Positions 46,456-55,120 of a DNA stretch of 64,000 bases are shown here, in pieces. The stretch comes from Paradevosia shaoguanensis (lineage in GTDB: Bacteria > Pseudomonadota > Alphaproteobacteria > Rhizobiales > Devosiaceae). The notes beneath the pieces were generated by a model that was not told the DNA's origin, ran no database searches, and was given only the letters and a program-made list of their open reading frames with translations. Within the stretch, counting starts at the first letter, position 1. Each line of letters opens with the position of its first letter. Made by a program: the position numbers and the translations under genes. The stretch is from positions 1,951,888 to 2,015,887 of the forward strand of contig NZ_CP068983.1 in assembly GCF_016801025.1 (NCBI RefSeq), given 5' to 3'.

Positions 46456-46537
46456 TATTGTCCCTCTGTTGCGCGCCGTGCGCCCCCGGCACTCTTTGTC
46501 GAGCATCTTCGGGCTCCCAAACACGGCACAATAGCTG

Positions 46538-46555
46538 GGGGCGCCATGGCGCCCC
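46538..46555. promoter_or_regulatory. 18-bp perfect palindrome upstream of livK
   Basis: GGGGCGCCATGGCGCCCC lies in the 250-bp gap between the divergent livK and the orphan binding-protein gene, 83 bp upstream of the livK start. It may be an operator or a hairpin in the livK leader. No matching site was noticed upstream of livG. Confidence 0.45.
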
Positions 46556-46705
46556 GCTGGCAAGGACTTTGGCACACTTTCAAGGCAGGTGTCACCGGGG
46601 TATCGCCGCGGCGGCCGGGGCTCGCGCTTTGTTGCTTAATGGCGCGGCTTTTGCCAAGTTCGCCCCGTCGCCGGCCGGATTCTCGCCCGATCGCAGGAGC
46701 CTTCT

Positions 46706-47731
46706 TTGACCCGTCTTTTGCTTCGCCTCGCCATGGTCTTTCTGCTGGTATCCGGCGCCGGCGCGCGAGGGCAGGATTCGTTCAATTCGCTCGATGTCAC
46801 CACCGGCCAGGTCACCCAGGGCATCGCCCAGCCGCCCTGCGGCACCAAGCCCATCGCCATTGCCCGGATGCAATGGCCCTCGGCGGCGATCCTGGCCGAA
46901 ATCCATGCCCGCATCCTCAAGGCGCAGTTCGATTGCGAGGTAAAGCTCGTGCCGGGCGACCTGGCGGCGACGGCCTCTTCGATGGGTTCGACCCAGCAGC
47001 CGGCCATCGCGCCCGAAATGTGGGTGCTGCGCGTTTCGGAAACCTGGAATGCCGGGGTCAAGGCGCAGAAGCTGCGCCAGGCGGCGCCGACCTATGACCA
47101 GTCGCTCTTCGAGGGTTGGTTCATTCCCGATTACGTCGCTACCGCCAATCCCGAGATCACGACCGCCGCGAGCCTCAAGGACCACGCCGCCGCCTTCTCG
47201 CGCAACGGGGCGCGGCCGCGCTTCATCTCCTGCCCGCCCGACTGGGCCTGCTCGATCATCAACCGCAACATGCTCAAGGCCTATGGGCTCGATGGCCTCT
47301 TCGACATCGTCGAGCCGGGCAACCGGTTCGAGATGGATACGCTCATCGCCGAGGCGGTGGGGCGCAAGGAGCCGGTGCTGTTCTATTATTGGCAGCCTAA
47401 TGCCGTGCTCAGCCAGTTCTCGTTCAGGCAGCTCGATCTGGGCGCCTATGATCGCGAGGCCTTTGCGTGCCTCGCCTCGCGCATCTGCGCGGCGCCGAAG
47501 CCCTCGGCCTTCGCGCCGGATTCGGTGGTGATCGCGGCGGCCGAATGGGTCTTCACCGATACGCCCAGCGTCGCCTCCTACCTGCAGCGCGCCACGCTTC
47601 CCATTGCCGAGATGAACACCATGCTCGCCCGCCTCTCCGAGCCCGGGGCGACCGAAGAGGGCATTGCCGACCGGTTCGTCGCCGAGCGCGGCGATATCTG
47701 GCGCACCTGGGTCGGGGCGGTCGCGCCGTAA
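46706..47731 (+). CDS. Glycine betaine-type (OpuAC) ABC substrate-binding protein
   Basis: A 341-residue secreted protein with a signal peptide of about 22 residues (MTRLLLRLAMVFLLVSGAGA). The domain resembles OpuAC/ProX-type binding proteins: QWPSAAILAEIHARILKAQFDCEVKLVPG, a central EGWFIPDYVA, and YYWQPNAVLS, where aromatic residues can form a cage around quaternary amines. Cys pairs suggest disulfides. The start is TTG at 46706, with GCAGGAG upstream. No permease or ATPase gene lies beside it, so it is an orphan that must use a transporter elsewhere. Confidence 0.82.
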   Translation: MTRLLLRLAMVFLLVSGAGARGQDSFNSLDVTTGQVTQGIAQPPCGTKPIAIARMQWPSAAILAEIHARILKAQFDCEVKLVPGDLAATASSMGSTQQPAIAPEMWVLRVSETWNAGVKAQKLRQAAPTYDQSLFEGWFIPDYVATANPEITTAASLKDHAAAFSRNGARPRFISCPPDWACSIINRNMLKAYGLDGLFDIVEPGNRFEMDTLIAEAVGRKEPVLFYYWQPNAVLSQFSFRQLDLGAYDREAFACLASRICAAPKPSAFAPDSVVIAAAEWVFTDTPSVASYLQRATLPIAEMNTMLARLSEPGATEEGIADRFVAERGDIWRTWVGAVAP

Positions 47732-47888
47732 GGGCCGGTTAACCCACGCCATCGGTTCGCGGTGCAATGTCACGAAGACGTCATGAAACTCGTCTTCCCT
47801 CCGGCGCGCGCGGGGGCAAGAAAGCGCCAGTGATTCCAAGGGGATAAACGCAGGTTCCCCGAGCGGATTTCATGCAGCCTTAAGCTTT

Positions 47889-47950
47889 GCCCGGCGACAG
47901 TCGACGGGGAGGCAGGAGCCTCTCGACAGGATGAGCCGGGAGAGCTTGCC
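47889..47950 (+). promoter_or_regulatory. Structured 5' leader of the second GGDEF-EAL gene
   Basis: CCCGGC (47890-47895) pairs with GCCGGG (47935-47940). Inside, GTC pairs with GAC, and GGGAGGC with GCCTCTC around an AGGA loop, leaving asymmetric internal loops. The outer stem takes up part of the purine-rich GGGAGAG that would serve as the ribosome-binding site of the ATG at 47953. The fold was read by eye, and function is inferred. Confidence 0.5.
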
Positions 47951-47952
47951 AA

Positions 47953-49485
47953 ATGAGCAAAGTGGGACGTCGCGCGGGGGCACGAGCGCTCATCGACAGC
48001 CATACGCGCCTGGCCGCCATTGCCATCGGCGTCGTGCCGCTGCCCTTCATCCTCATCATCGCCGCTTTCGTTCTCGCCAGTGATCGCGACACCATCGATG
48101 CGCTGCTGCTGGGCGGCGCCGCACTTTCTCTCGTCACCGTCTTCGGCCTCCTCATCGCCTCCTTCCTCGTATTGCGCCGCCGGCTCTATGCCTTCGCCGC
48201 CGACCGCATGGCCGTGGCTGACCGGGCCCGCTATGACGGCCTCACCGGCGCGCTCTCCCGCGCGGCCTTTCTCGGCGAGTTCAAGGCGCGCGTTTCGGGC
48301 GAGGCGGCCGCGCCGGTCGCCTACCTCCAGATCGATATGGATCACCTCAAGGCTCTCAATGACGGGGACGGGCACGGGGCAGGCGATGCCGCGCTCAAGC
48401 ACCTCGTCAGCGCCATTGCCGCCGTGGCGCCGCAGGCGCTGATCGGGCGGCTGGGCGGGGATGAATTCGGCATTCTCCTTGAAGGATGTGGCTCCAAGAA
48501 AGCTGCCGTCGCCATCGGCCAGCAGGTCCTCGCCGCGCTCAATGCGCCGGTGGCGGTTGCCGGGCGGCAGGTGCGGCTGAGCGCCACCATCGGCATTTCG
48601 CTCTCCCCCGAGGACAGCGCCTTTCCTGACCAGCTCATCTCGCTGGCGGATCTTGCGCTCTACGAGGGCAAGCGCACCGGACGGCACCGGGTCATGGCCT
48701 TCGATCCGGAAATGCTCACCGATGTCCGCCACAAGCGGCTCATCGAGCGCGAGCTGCGCGCCGCGATCATCCTCGACGAGCTCGACCTGCACTACCAACC
48801 GGTCTTCGACGCCGATGGGCGCCTGCAATCGCACGAGGCCCTGGTGCGCTGGCAGCACAAGGTGCGGGGTACCGTGCCGCCGAGCGAATTCATCCATATC
48901 GCCGAGGAGAGCGACCTCATCAGCCGGCTGGGCGAATGGGTGCTGCGCCGGGCCTGCCTCGATATCGAGGCCCTGGGCGCGCCGCGCCTTTCGATCAACG
49001 TCTCGGCCGCGCAACTGCGTCGCTCCGACTTTGCCGAGCGCTTCGCGGCCATCGTCGCCGATACCGGCATCGAGGGGAAACGGCTCACTATCGAGGTCAC
49101 GGAAACCGTGCCGCTCAAGTCAGGCGGGGTGGAGGAGCGCAACCTTGCCGCGCTCCGCGAGCTGGGCGTACGGGTGGCGATCGATGATTTCGGGGCAGGG
49201 CATGCCAGCCTCGAATATCTCAAGAAGTTCTCGTTCGACGTGCTCAAGATCGACCGGTCCTATGTGGCCAATCTGGCCGACAATCCGGTCGACAACGTGC
49301 TCGTCGCCGCCATCTGCGAGATCGGCCGGGTCTCGGGCATCGAGATCGTGGCGGAGGGCGTCGAAACGGCCGAACAGCTCGAGCTTCTCAAGGCCGCCGG
49401 CTGCACGCATTTCCAGGGATTCCTCCTCGGGCGTCCGCAGCCGCTTTCGCGCAAAAACGTTCCGCTTGGTGCCCGCGCCGCATAA
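47953..49485 (+). CDS. GGDEF-EAL protein
   Basis: A 510-residue protein. Two hydrophobic segments (about 22-42 and 50-74) anchor it in the inner membrane. The GGDEF domain has an intact LGGDEF ending at 172, although the domain is short and lacks an RxxD inhibitory site. The EAL domain has HEALVRW at 294-300, NVSAAQ, EVTET, DDFGAGHASLEYL (a slight change from the usual DDFGTGYSS) and VAEGVET. Phosphodiesterase activity is probable; cyclase activity is uncertain. It has no periplasmic sensor. It is preceded by a structured leader. Confidence 0.92.
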   Translation: MSKVGRRAGARALIDSHTRLAAIAIGVVPLPFILIIAAFVLASDRDTIDALLLGGAALSLVTVFGLLIASFLVLRRRLYAFAADRMAVADRARYDGLTGALSRAAFLGEFKARVSGEAAAPVAYLQIDMDHLKALNDGDGHGAGDAALKHLVSAIAAVAPQALIGRLGGDEFGILLEGCGSKKAAVAIGQQVLAALNAPVAVAGRQVRLSATIGISLSPEDSAFPDQLISLADLALYEGKRTGRHRVMAFDPEMLTDVRHKRLIERELRAAIILDELDLHYQPVFDADGRLQSHEALVRWQHKVRGTVPPSEFIHIAEESDLISRLGEWVLRRACLDIEALGAPRLSINVSAAQLRRSDFAERFAAIVADTGIEGKRLTIEVTETVPLKSGGVEERNLAALRELGVRVAIDDFGAGHASLEYLKKFSFDVLKIDRSYVANLADNPVDNVLVAAICEIGRVSGIEIVAEGVETAEQLELLKAAGCTHFQGFLLGRPQPLSRKNVPLGARAA

Positions 49486-49574
49486 TATCTTGCCCATTGG
49501 TCGCAGTTGCTTCCGCATCCATGCCGTGGATATAAAGGTCGCCGGGACGCGTTGGCAGCGCTAAGGGAGTGCGA

Positions 49575-49991
49575 TTGTTGGAACTGAAACGGATCAACGA
49601 CACCATCACCGTTTCCGGGCAGATACTGCCCGAGGATGTTTCCGCACTCAAAGCCGCCGGCTTTACCACCATTATCAATAATCGCCCCGACGGCGAATCG
49701 CCGGACCAGCCGGCGAGCGTCGAGATCGAAGCGGCCGCCAAGGCCGCCGGGCTCAATTATATTGCCATTCCGCTCGGGCGGGACGGCGTCACACCCGACA
49801 TGGTCGAAAAGACCCGGGCCGCGCTTGAGGGGAGCGATGGGCCGGTCTTTGCCTTCTGCCGTTCGGGGACACGGTCCACCACGCTCTGGGCGCTGAGCCA
49901 GGCCGGGGAAATGGACGGAGCCGACATCATCGCCCAGGCGGCGGGTGCCGGCTACGACATGAGTCACCTGGCCGGTCACCTCACCAAATAA
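49575..49991 (+). CDS. DUF442 / BLH-type phosphatase-like protein
   Basis: About 138 residues. The C-terminal part carries CRSGTRST, a Cys-x5-Arg loop of the tyrosine phosphatase type, within VFAFCRSGTRSTTLWAL. The N-terminal INDTITVSGQILPEDVSALKAAGFTTIINNRPD is typical of the TIGR01244/DUF442 family, found alone or fused to beta-lactamase-like sulfur dioxygenases such as Blh. A role in sulfide metabolism is inferred from fusions, not shown here. The AAGGGAG Shine-Dalgarno favours a TTG start at 49575 or 49578 over the overlapping GTG at 49569. Confidence 0.82.
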   Translation: MLELKRINDTITVSGQILPEDVSALKAAGFTTIINNRPDGESPDQPASVEIEAAAKAAGLNYIAIPLGRDGVTPDMVEKTRAALEGSDGPVFAFCRSGTRSTTLWALSQAGEMDGADIIAQAAGAGYDMSHLAGHLTK

Positions 49992-50016
49992 AAGGCGCGC
50001 CAAGCGCCGTTTCGAC

Positions 50017-50041
50017 GGGCTCGCATTGGCGGGCCCTTTTC
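50017..50041 (+). terminator. Intrinsic terminator before the pyruvate carboxylase gene
   Basis: GGGCTCGC and GCGGGCCC form an 8-bp stem with one G-T pair and an ATTG loop, followed by TTTT. It lies 25 bp after the DUF442 gene and ends 24 bp before the pyc start, so the pyc promoter must be very close or overlap it. Confidence 0.75.
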
Positions 50042-50064
50042 CCCTCTAAGCTCGAGTTAAATCG

Positions 50065-53000
50065 ATGCCGATCAAGAAAATACTTGTCGCGAACCGTTCA
50101 GAGATCGCGATCCGCGTATTCCGTGCCGCCAACGAACTGGGCATGAAGACGGTTGCCGTCTATGCCGAAGAAGACAAGCTGGCGCTCCATCGTTTCAAGG
50201 CCGACGAGGCCTATCTCATCGGCAAGGGCAAGGGCCCGGTCGAAGCGTATCTGCAGATCGACGAGTATGTCCGCATCGCCCGCATTTCGGGCGCGGACGC
50301 CATCCACCCCGGCTATGGCCTTCTCTCCGAGAGCCCCGAATTCGCCGATGCGTGTGAAGATGCCGGCATCATCTTCATCGGCCCGCGCGCCCAGACGATG
50401 CGCGATCTGGGCAACAAGGTTGCGGCCAGAAATATGGCCATTGCATCGGGCGTGCCGGTGGTGCCCGCGACGGACGCCCTCCCGGACGATCTCGATGAGG
50501 TCGCAAAAATGGCCGCCGAGATCGGCTACCCGCTCATGCTCAAGGCGAGCTGGGGCGGCGGCGGACGCGGCATGCGCCGCATCATGAACGAGGGCGATCT
50601 CCGCCACGAAGTCTCGGAAGGCAAGCGCGAGGCCAAGGCCGCTTTCGGCAAGGACGAGATGTATCTCGAAAAGCTGATCGAGCGCGCCCGGCACGTGGAG
50701 GTGCAACTGGTCGGCGACGATCACGGCAACCTCGTCCATCTCTTCGAGCGCGACTGCTCGGTGCAGCGCCGCAACCAGAAGGTGGTCGAGCGCGCCCCCG
50801 CACCCTACCTCTCGCAGGCGGTTCGCGATGATCTCACGGGCGCCGCGCTGCGGCTCGGCAATGCCGCCAATTATCGTGGCGCCGGCACCGTCGAATTCCT
50901 CATGGATGCCGATACCGACAAATTCTACTTCATTGAAGTCAACCCGCGCATCCAGGTCGAGCACACCGTCACCGAAGTCGTGACCGGCATCGACATCGTC
51001 AAGGCGCAGATCCGGCTCCTCGAAGGCGCGGTGATCGGCACGCCCGAATCCGGCGTGCCCAAGCAGGAAGACATCCGGCTCAACGGCCACGCTATCCAGT
51101 GCCGCATCACCACCGAGGACCCGGAAGAGAACTTCATTCCGGACTATGGCCGCATCACCGCCTATCGCGAGGCCACCGGCTTCGGCGTGCGGCTGGATGG
51201 CGGCACCGCCTATTCGGGCGCGGTCATCACCCGGTTCTACGATCCGCTGCTCGAAAAGGTCACCTGCTGGGCGCCCTCGCCTGAAGAGGCGATCGCGCGC
51301 ATGCATCGCGCCCTGCGCGAGTTCCGTATCCGTGGCGTGCAGACGAACTTGGCGTTCCTCGAAAACATCATCACGCACCCCGATTTCGTCAACAACCACT
51401 ACACGACGCGCTTCATCGACACGACGCCCGAGCTCTTCGACATCAAGCGTCGCCAGGACCGCGCCACCAAGCTTCTCACTTACATCGCCGACGTCACCGT
51501 CAACGGGCACCCGGAAGTGCGCGACCGCCCACGGCCGCCGGCCGATGCGTTAAAGCCCGTCGTGCCCGAGTTCGAGCCGCTGACCATCATCGAGGGAAGC
51601 CGGCAGGTGCTGGAGCGCGATGGCGCCAGGGGCCTGGCCAACTGGATGAAGGCGCAGAGCCGCGTGCTCTTCACCGACACCACCATGCGCGATGCGCACC
51701 AGTCGCTGCTGGCCACGCGCATGCGCTCGTTCGACATCACACGCATCGCCCAGGCCTATAGCCGGGGCCTGCCCAACCTCTTCTCGCTCGAATGCTGGGG
51801 CGGGGCGACGTTCGACGTCTCCATGCGCTTCCTCAACGAGGATCCGTGGGAGCGCCTGGCCAAGGTGCGCGAAGGCGCGCCCAACATCCTGACGCAGATG
51901 CTGCTGCGCGGCTCGAACGGGGTCGGCTACACCAATTACCCGGATAACGTCGTAAAGTTCTTCGTGCGCGAAGCGGCGGCCGGCGGGGTCGATATCTTCC
52001 GTATCTTCGACTGCCTCAACTGGGTCGAGAACATGCGCGTCTCGATCGACGCCGTCATTGAATCCGGCAAGGTCGCCGAAGGCGCCATCTGCTACACGGG
52101 CGATCTCCTCGATCCTGACCGCTCCAAGTACGACCTCAAGTATTACGTGGCGCTCGCCAGGGAACTGGAAGCCGCCGGCGCCCATGTTCTCGGCCTCAAG
52201 GACATGGCCGGACTCTTGAAGCCCGCCGCTGCCCGCAAGCTCATCTCGACGCTCAAGCAGGAAATCGGTCTGCCCATCCACTTCCACACCCACGACACGT
52301 CCGGCGCCTCCGCCGCGACGATCCTGGCGGCGGTAGAATCGGGCGTCGACGCAGTCGATGCGGCGATGGACGCGCTTTCCGGCACGACTTCGCAGCCGAC
52401 CTTCGGCTCGCTCGTCGCGGCCCTCGAAGGCAGCGAGCGCGATCCTGAGCTCGATTCCAGCGCCATCCGCCAGATCTCGTTCTACTGGGAAGGCGTGCGT
52501 ACGCAGTACCGTGCCTTCGAGAGCGACCTGCGCTCGGGTGCCTCGGAAGTCTACCTGCACGAAATGCCGGGCGGGCAGTTCACGAACCTCAAGGAACAGG
52601 CGCGCTCGCTGGGTCTTGAAAGCCGCTGGCACGAGGTCGCCCAGACCTATGCCGACGTCAACCAGATGTTCGGCGATATCGTCAAGGTCACCCCGTCCTC
52701 CAAGGTCGTGGGCGACATGGCGCTCGCCATGGTCTCTTCGGGCCTGACGCGCGCGGATGTGGAAGACCCCAATCGCGACGTGGCCTTCCCCGATTCCGTC
52801 GTCGGCTTCTTTGCCGGCGATCTCGGCCAGCCCCCCGGCGGGTTCCCGCAAGCGCTCCAGAAGAAGGTCCTCAAGGGCCGCACCCCGATGACCGAGCGCC
52901 CCGGCTCCTACCTCAAGGACGTCGATCTCCTCGAAGAGCGCAAGAAGGCCGAGGACGCCACCGGCATCAAGATCGACGACAAGCGCCTGGCGTCCTACCT

Positions 53001-53505
53001 CATGTACCCGAAGGTCTATTCGGACTTCGTCAAGACGCAGGACAAGTACGGCCCGACCGAAGCGCTGCCGACCCCGGTCTATTTCTATGGCCTGGAGGAC
53101 GGTGAAGAGCTCTTCATCGATCTCGAAAAGGGCAAGACGCTGGTGCTGCAATATCTCGGCCGCGCCGAGACGAACGACAAGGGCATGGTCCGCGTTTTCT
53201 TCGACCTCAACGGCCAGCCGCGCACCATTACAGTGCCCGATCGTCTCAAGGCCGGCGAGATCGTCGCCCGTCCCAAGGCGGCGCTCGGCGACGCCAAGCA
53301 GGTTGGCGCGCCGATGCCGGGCGTCATCTCGACCCTCGCTGTCAAGGCCGGCCAGCCGGTCGTCGCCGGCGACGTGCTGCTCTCGATCGAAGCCATGAAG
53401 ATGGAAACCGCCATCCACGCGGAAACCGACGGCGTCGTCGCCGAGGTTCTGGTCAAGCCCGGCGACCAGATCGACGCCAAGGATCTGCTGGTCCGGTTCG
53501 AATGA
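50065..53505 (+). CDS. pyc: Pyruvate carboxylase
   Basis: A 1146-residue, single-chain, biotin-dependent anaplerotic enzyme making oxaloacetate from pyruvate and bicarbonate. The biotin carboxylase/ATP-grasp domain covers about 1-460 (GYGLLSESPEFADAC, KASWGGGGRGMR, ERDCSVQRRNQKVVE, EVNPRIQVEHTVTE). The carboxyltransferase TIM barrel covers about 535-800 (FTDTTMRDAHQSLLATRMR, HFHTHDTSG), followed by the PYC/OADA domain. The C-terminal biotinyl domain has EAMKME with Lys1112 as the biotin site. It has full family length and overlaps the next gene by 4 bp. Confidence 0.97.
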   Translation: MPIKKILVANRSEIAIRVFRAANELGMKTVAVYAEEDKLALHRFKADEAYLIGKGKGPVEAYLQIDEYVRIARISGADAIHPGYGLLSESPEFADACEDAGIIFIGPRAQTMRDLGNKVAARNMAIASGVPVVPATDALPDDLDEVAKMAAEIGYPLMLKASWGGGGRGMRRIMNEGDLRHEVSEGKREAKAAFGKDEMYLEKLIERARHVEVQLVGDDHGNLVHLFERDCSVQRRNQKVVERAPAPYLSQAVRDDLTGAALRLGNAANYRGAGTVEFLMDADTDKFYFIEVNPRIQVEHTVTEVVTGIDIVKAQIRLLEGAVIGTPESGVPKQEDIRLNGHAIQCRITTEDPEENFIPDYGRITAYREATGFGVRLDGGTAYSGAVITRFYDPLLEKVTCWAPSPEEAIARMHRALREFRIRGVQTNLAFLENIITHPDFVNNHYTTRFIDTTPELFDIKRRQDRATKLLTYIADVTVNGHPEVRDRPRPPADALKPVVPEFEPLTIIEGSRQVLERDGARGLANWMKAQSRVLFTDTTMRDAHQSLLATRMRSFDITRIAQAYSRGLPNLFSLECWGGATFDVSMRFLNEDPWERLAKVREGAPNILTQMLLRGSNGVGYTNYPDNVVKFFVREAAAGGVDIFRIFDCLNWVENMRVSIDAVIESGKVAEGAICYTGDLLDPDRSKYDLKYYVALARELEAAGAHVLGLKDMAGLLKPAAARKLISTLKQEIGLPIHFHTHDTSGASAATILAAVESGVDAVDAAMDALSGTTSQPTFGSLVAALEGSERDPELDSSAIRQISFYWEGVRTQYRAFESDLRSGASEVYLHEMPGGQFTNLKEQARSLGLESRWHEVAQTYADVNQMFGDIVKVTPSSKVVGDMALAMVSSGLTRADVEDPNRDVAFPDSVVGFFAGDLGQPPGGFPQALQKKVLKGRTPMTERPGSYLKDVDLLEERKKAEDATGIKIDDKRLASYLMYPKVYSDFVKTQDKYGPTEALPTPVYFYGLEDGEELFIDLEKGKTLVLQYLGRAETNDKGMVRVFFDLNGQPRTITVPDRLKAGEIVARPKAALGDAKQVGAPMPGVISTLAVKAGQPVVAGDVLLSIEAMKMETAIHAETDGVVAEVLVKPGDQIDAKDLLVRFE

Positions 53506-53882
53506 GCCGACTCATCGAGGACCTTGATCGTGCTTGTCCAGGGCTCGATGTGGATGAGATCGCCGATGGCATTCCCTATGCCTGGATGGGATACTTTGTC
53601 CGCCACATTATCCTGGCCCGCCTCGCGGGCCGGGATACAGAGTTGCGCGCTGTTTTCGCAGTAATCGAGAGAACCCTCGAACAGGACAACCCAAGTCGCG
53701 CCGCCAACTATGACAGCACCCTCGCTGTCGTTGGTTTCCTTGAAGGGCTTCAAAACGAAGGGCTCCACCCTGAAGACTCCAAGCCGGCAGACTTCCACGC
53801 CTATCTCGGTCCGAAGTCGCGCAGGGAATGGGACATGCTCAATAAATTCTGGGGACAGCTCGCCGGTACGAGGCCGGTCTAG
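53502..53882 (+). CDS. Small hypothetical protein coupled to pyc
   Basis: A 126-residue protein whose ATG overlaps the pyc stop (ATGA), implying translational coupling. It is helix-rich and acidic at the start (MSRLIEDLDRACPGLDVDEIADG), with a conserved-looking end (FHAYLGPKSRREWDMLNKFWGQL). I do not recognise the family with confidence; it resembles small uncharacterised immunity/DUF-type helical proteins. Nothing in the sequence shows a link to biotin or pyruvate. Slightly lower GC than pyc. Confidence 0.65.
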   Translation: MSRLIEDLDRACPGLDVDEIADGIPYAWMGYFVRHIILARLAGRDTELRAVFAVIERTLEQDNPSRAANYDSTLAVVGFLEGLQNEGLHPEDSKPADFHAYLGPKSRREWDMLNKFWGQLAGTRPV

Positions 53883-54026
53883 ATTTCCGCATCCGAGAGG
53901 ACGCGGGGTCCCACTTCCCCGAGGAAAGGAGCAAACCACCGCCAGCGGGCCCCGGCGATTCAAGACCGGGCCTCCGCGGGGGAGGGCGCACCGGGGTTGT
54001 GTGGGGTGCGAAGAGGAGGGAACGCC

Positions 54027-54443
54027 TTAAACCTCCACGCCCATCGCCTCCGCGATCACCCCGAAATCATGCGCGCTGATCTCGAACAGCCCGAACCGCA
54101 TCTGGTAGCCCCAGTTGGTCCGGCCGCGCGTGAATTCCAGCTCCTGAAGCAGCGGCGCAATCGGCGCCTCGCGCGCATCGAAATATTCGACATCGCGCCG
54201 ATATGCCGTCCATCCGCCCATCTCGCCCGGATAAATCTCTCCCGGCTTGACCCGGCCGATGGTCGTGAACGCCTGCAGCCGGTCCTTGCCGCCCAGCGTC
54301 ACCGTCGGGGAATAATAGGCCACGCCATCGCCCGGGCTGATGCGCCGGAGCGGGGCGGCCTTGCCGTGATTGACCTGCATGAACCCGGCCTTGCCCTTGC
54401 GGGCATGGTCGGCGGAAGCGACGGCGATCCAGTATTTTGGCAT
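54027..54443 (-). CDS. UPF0310 / EVE-like protein
   Basis: A 138-residue PUA-like protein of the UPF0310 group related to EVE domains. Features are [70 protein letters not shown] and a Trp-rich ending [13 protein letters not shown]. These domains are thought to bind modified nucleotides. No restriction-modification genes lie nearby. It is followed (downstream gap, convergent) by the pyc-coupled gene. Confidence 0.85.
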   Translation of the reverse strand: MPKYWIAVASADHARKGKAGFMQVNHGKAAPLRRISPGDGVAYYSPTVTLGGKDRLQAFTTIGRVKPGEIYPGEMGGWTAYRRDVEYFDAREAPIAPLLQELEFTRGRTNWGYQMRFGLFEISAHDFGVIAEAMGVEV

Positions 54444-54504
54444 TTTGGGGCTCTCCTGATGTCTCAGGTCTGGCAGGCCCCGCTGTCAGAAACCGGCAGT
54501 GGCC

Positions 54505-55071
54505 TTACTTGGCTGCTTCAAACGCCTTCTTCAGCCAATCCATCACTTCGGCATCGATCTCCCTGGCTTCGCTCACGCGTACGCGGTGCGTCACCATGGA
54601 GTTCCAGCTGCCCGCTTCCGCGAACCGCTCGGTCGCCGGCTCGTCCTTGCGCTTGATGCCGATATCGAGATGGGCCGCGCCCGGCTGCAGGATGGCGAAC
54701 TTCTTCTTGCCGCGCAGCAGGCTCACATAGGTATCGGTCGGCCCGGTGCCGATCTCACCCAGGCTCGACAGGCGATTGAGAAGACCTTCATAGGTTTCGC
54801 GCCAGCTGGCCTTGCTGCCCGAAAACAGCTTTTCGATGCGTTCGTCCACCGAGCCGCGCGGCGTCTGGGAATCCTTGAGGGTCGCCACGATCGCCATGGC
54901 ATGGCCACGGCCGAGGTCATACTCGTCCTTGAGCCAGTCCACGATCTGGGTGGCCTTGGTGCCGGGTTCGAGAAAACCCTTGGCGCGGGCGAGCGCGATG
55001 AAATCGGAGGGACCCTTGCCGGTCTTTTCCTTGATAGTGTCCAGATAGGCCTGAAACGACATCGCCCGCAT
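54505..55071 (-). CDS. DUF4287/DUF5655-domain protein
   Basis: A 188-residue protein in two parts. Residues about 4-75 (SFQAYLDTIKEKTGKGPSDFIALARAKGF, ATQIVDWLKDEYDLGRGHAMAIV) match DUF4287. The C-terminal part (YVSLLRGKKKFAILQPGAAHLDIGIKRK) resembles DUF5655, a domain suggested to act in protein or nucleic acid processing. The likely start may be the Met at 55062. Its gene precedes the UPF0310 gene on the same strand, with a 61-bp gap. Confidence 0.8.
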   Translation of the reverse strand: MRAMSFQAYLDTIKEKTGKGPSDFIALARAKGFLEPGTKATQIVDWLKDEYDLGRGHAMAIVATLKDSQTPRGSVDERIEKLFSGSKASWRETYEGLLNRLSSLGEIGTGPTDTYVSLLRGKKKFAILQPGAAHLDIGIKRKDEPATERFAEAGSWNSMVTHRVRVSEAREIDAEVMDWLKKAFEAAK

Positions 55072-55120
55072 CCCTTTTAGAATCGCGGGCGATGCTAGGG
55101 CCGTTGATATCGCTTGTCGA

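Noticed and set aside
47889..47950. Cobalamin riboswitch before the GGDEF-EAL gene
   Set aside because: Only the terminal AGCCGGGAGA resembles the B12 box. The long conserved core elements expected upstream are not present, so only a generic structured leader is claimed.
54027..54443. EVE-type proteins as parts of a defence system
   Set aside because: Neither this gene nor the one at 4255 has restriction, methylase or nuclease neighbours. Both are among housekeeping or small unknown genes.
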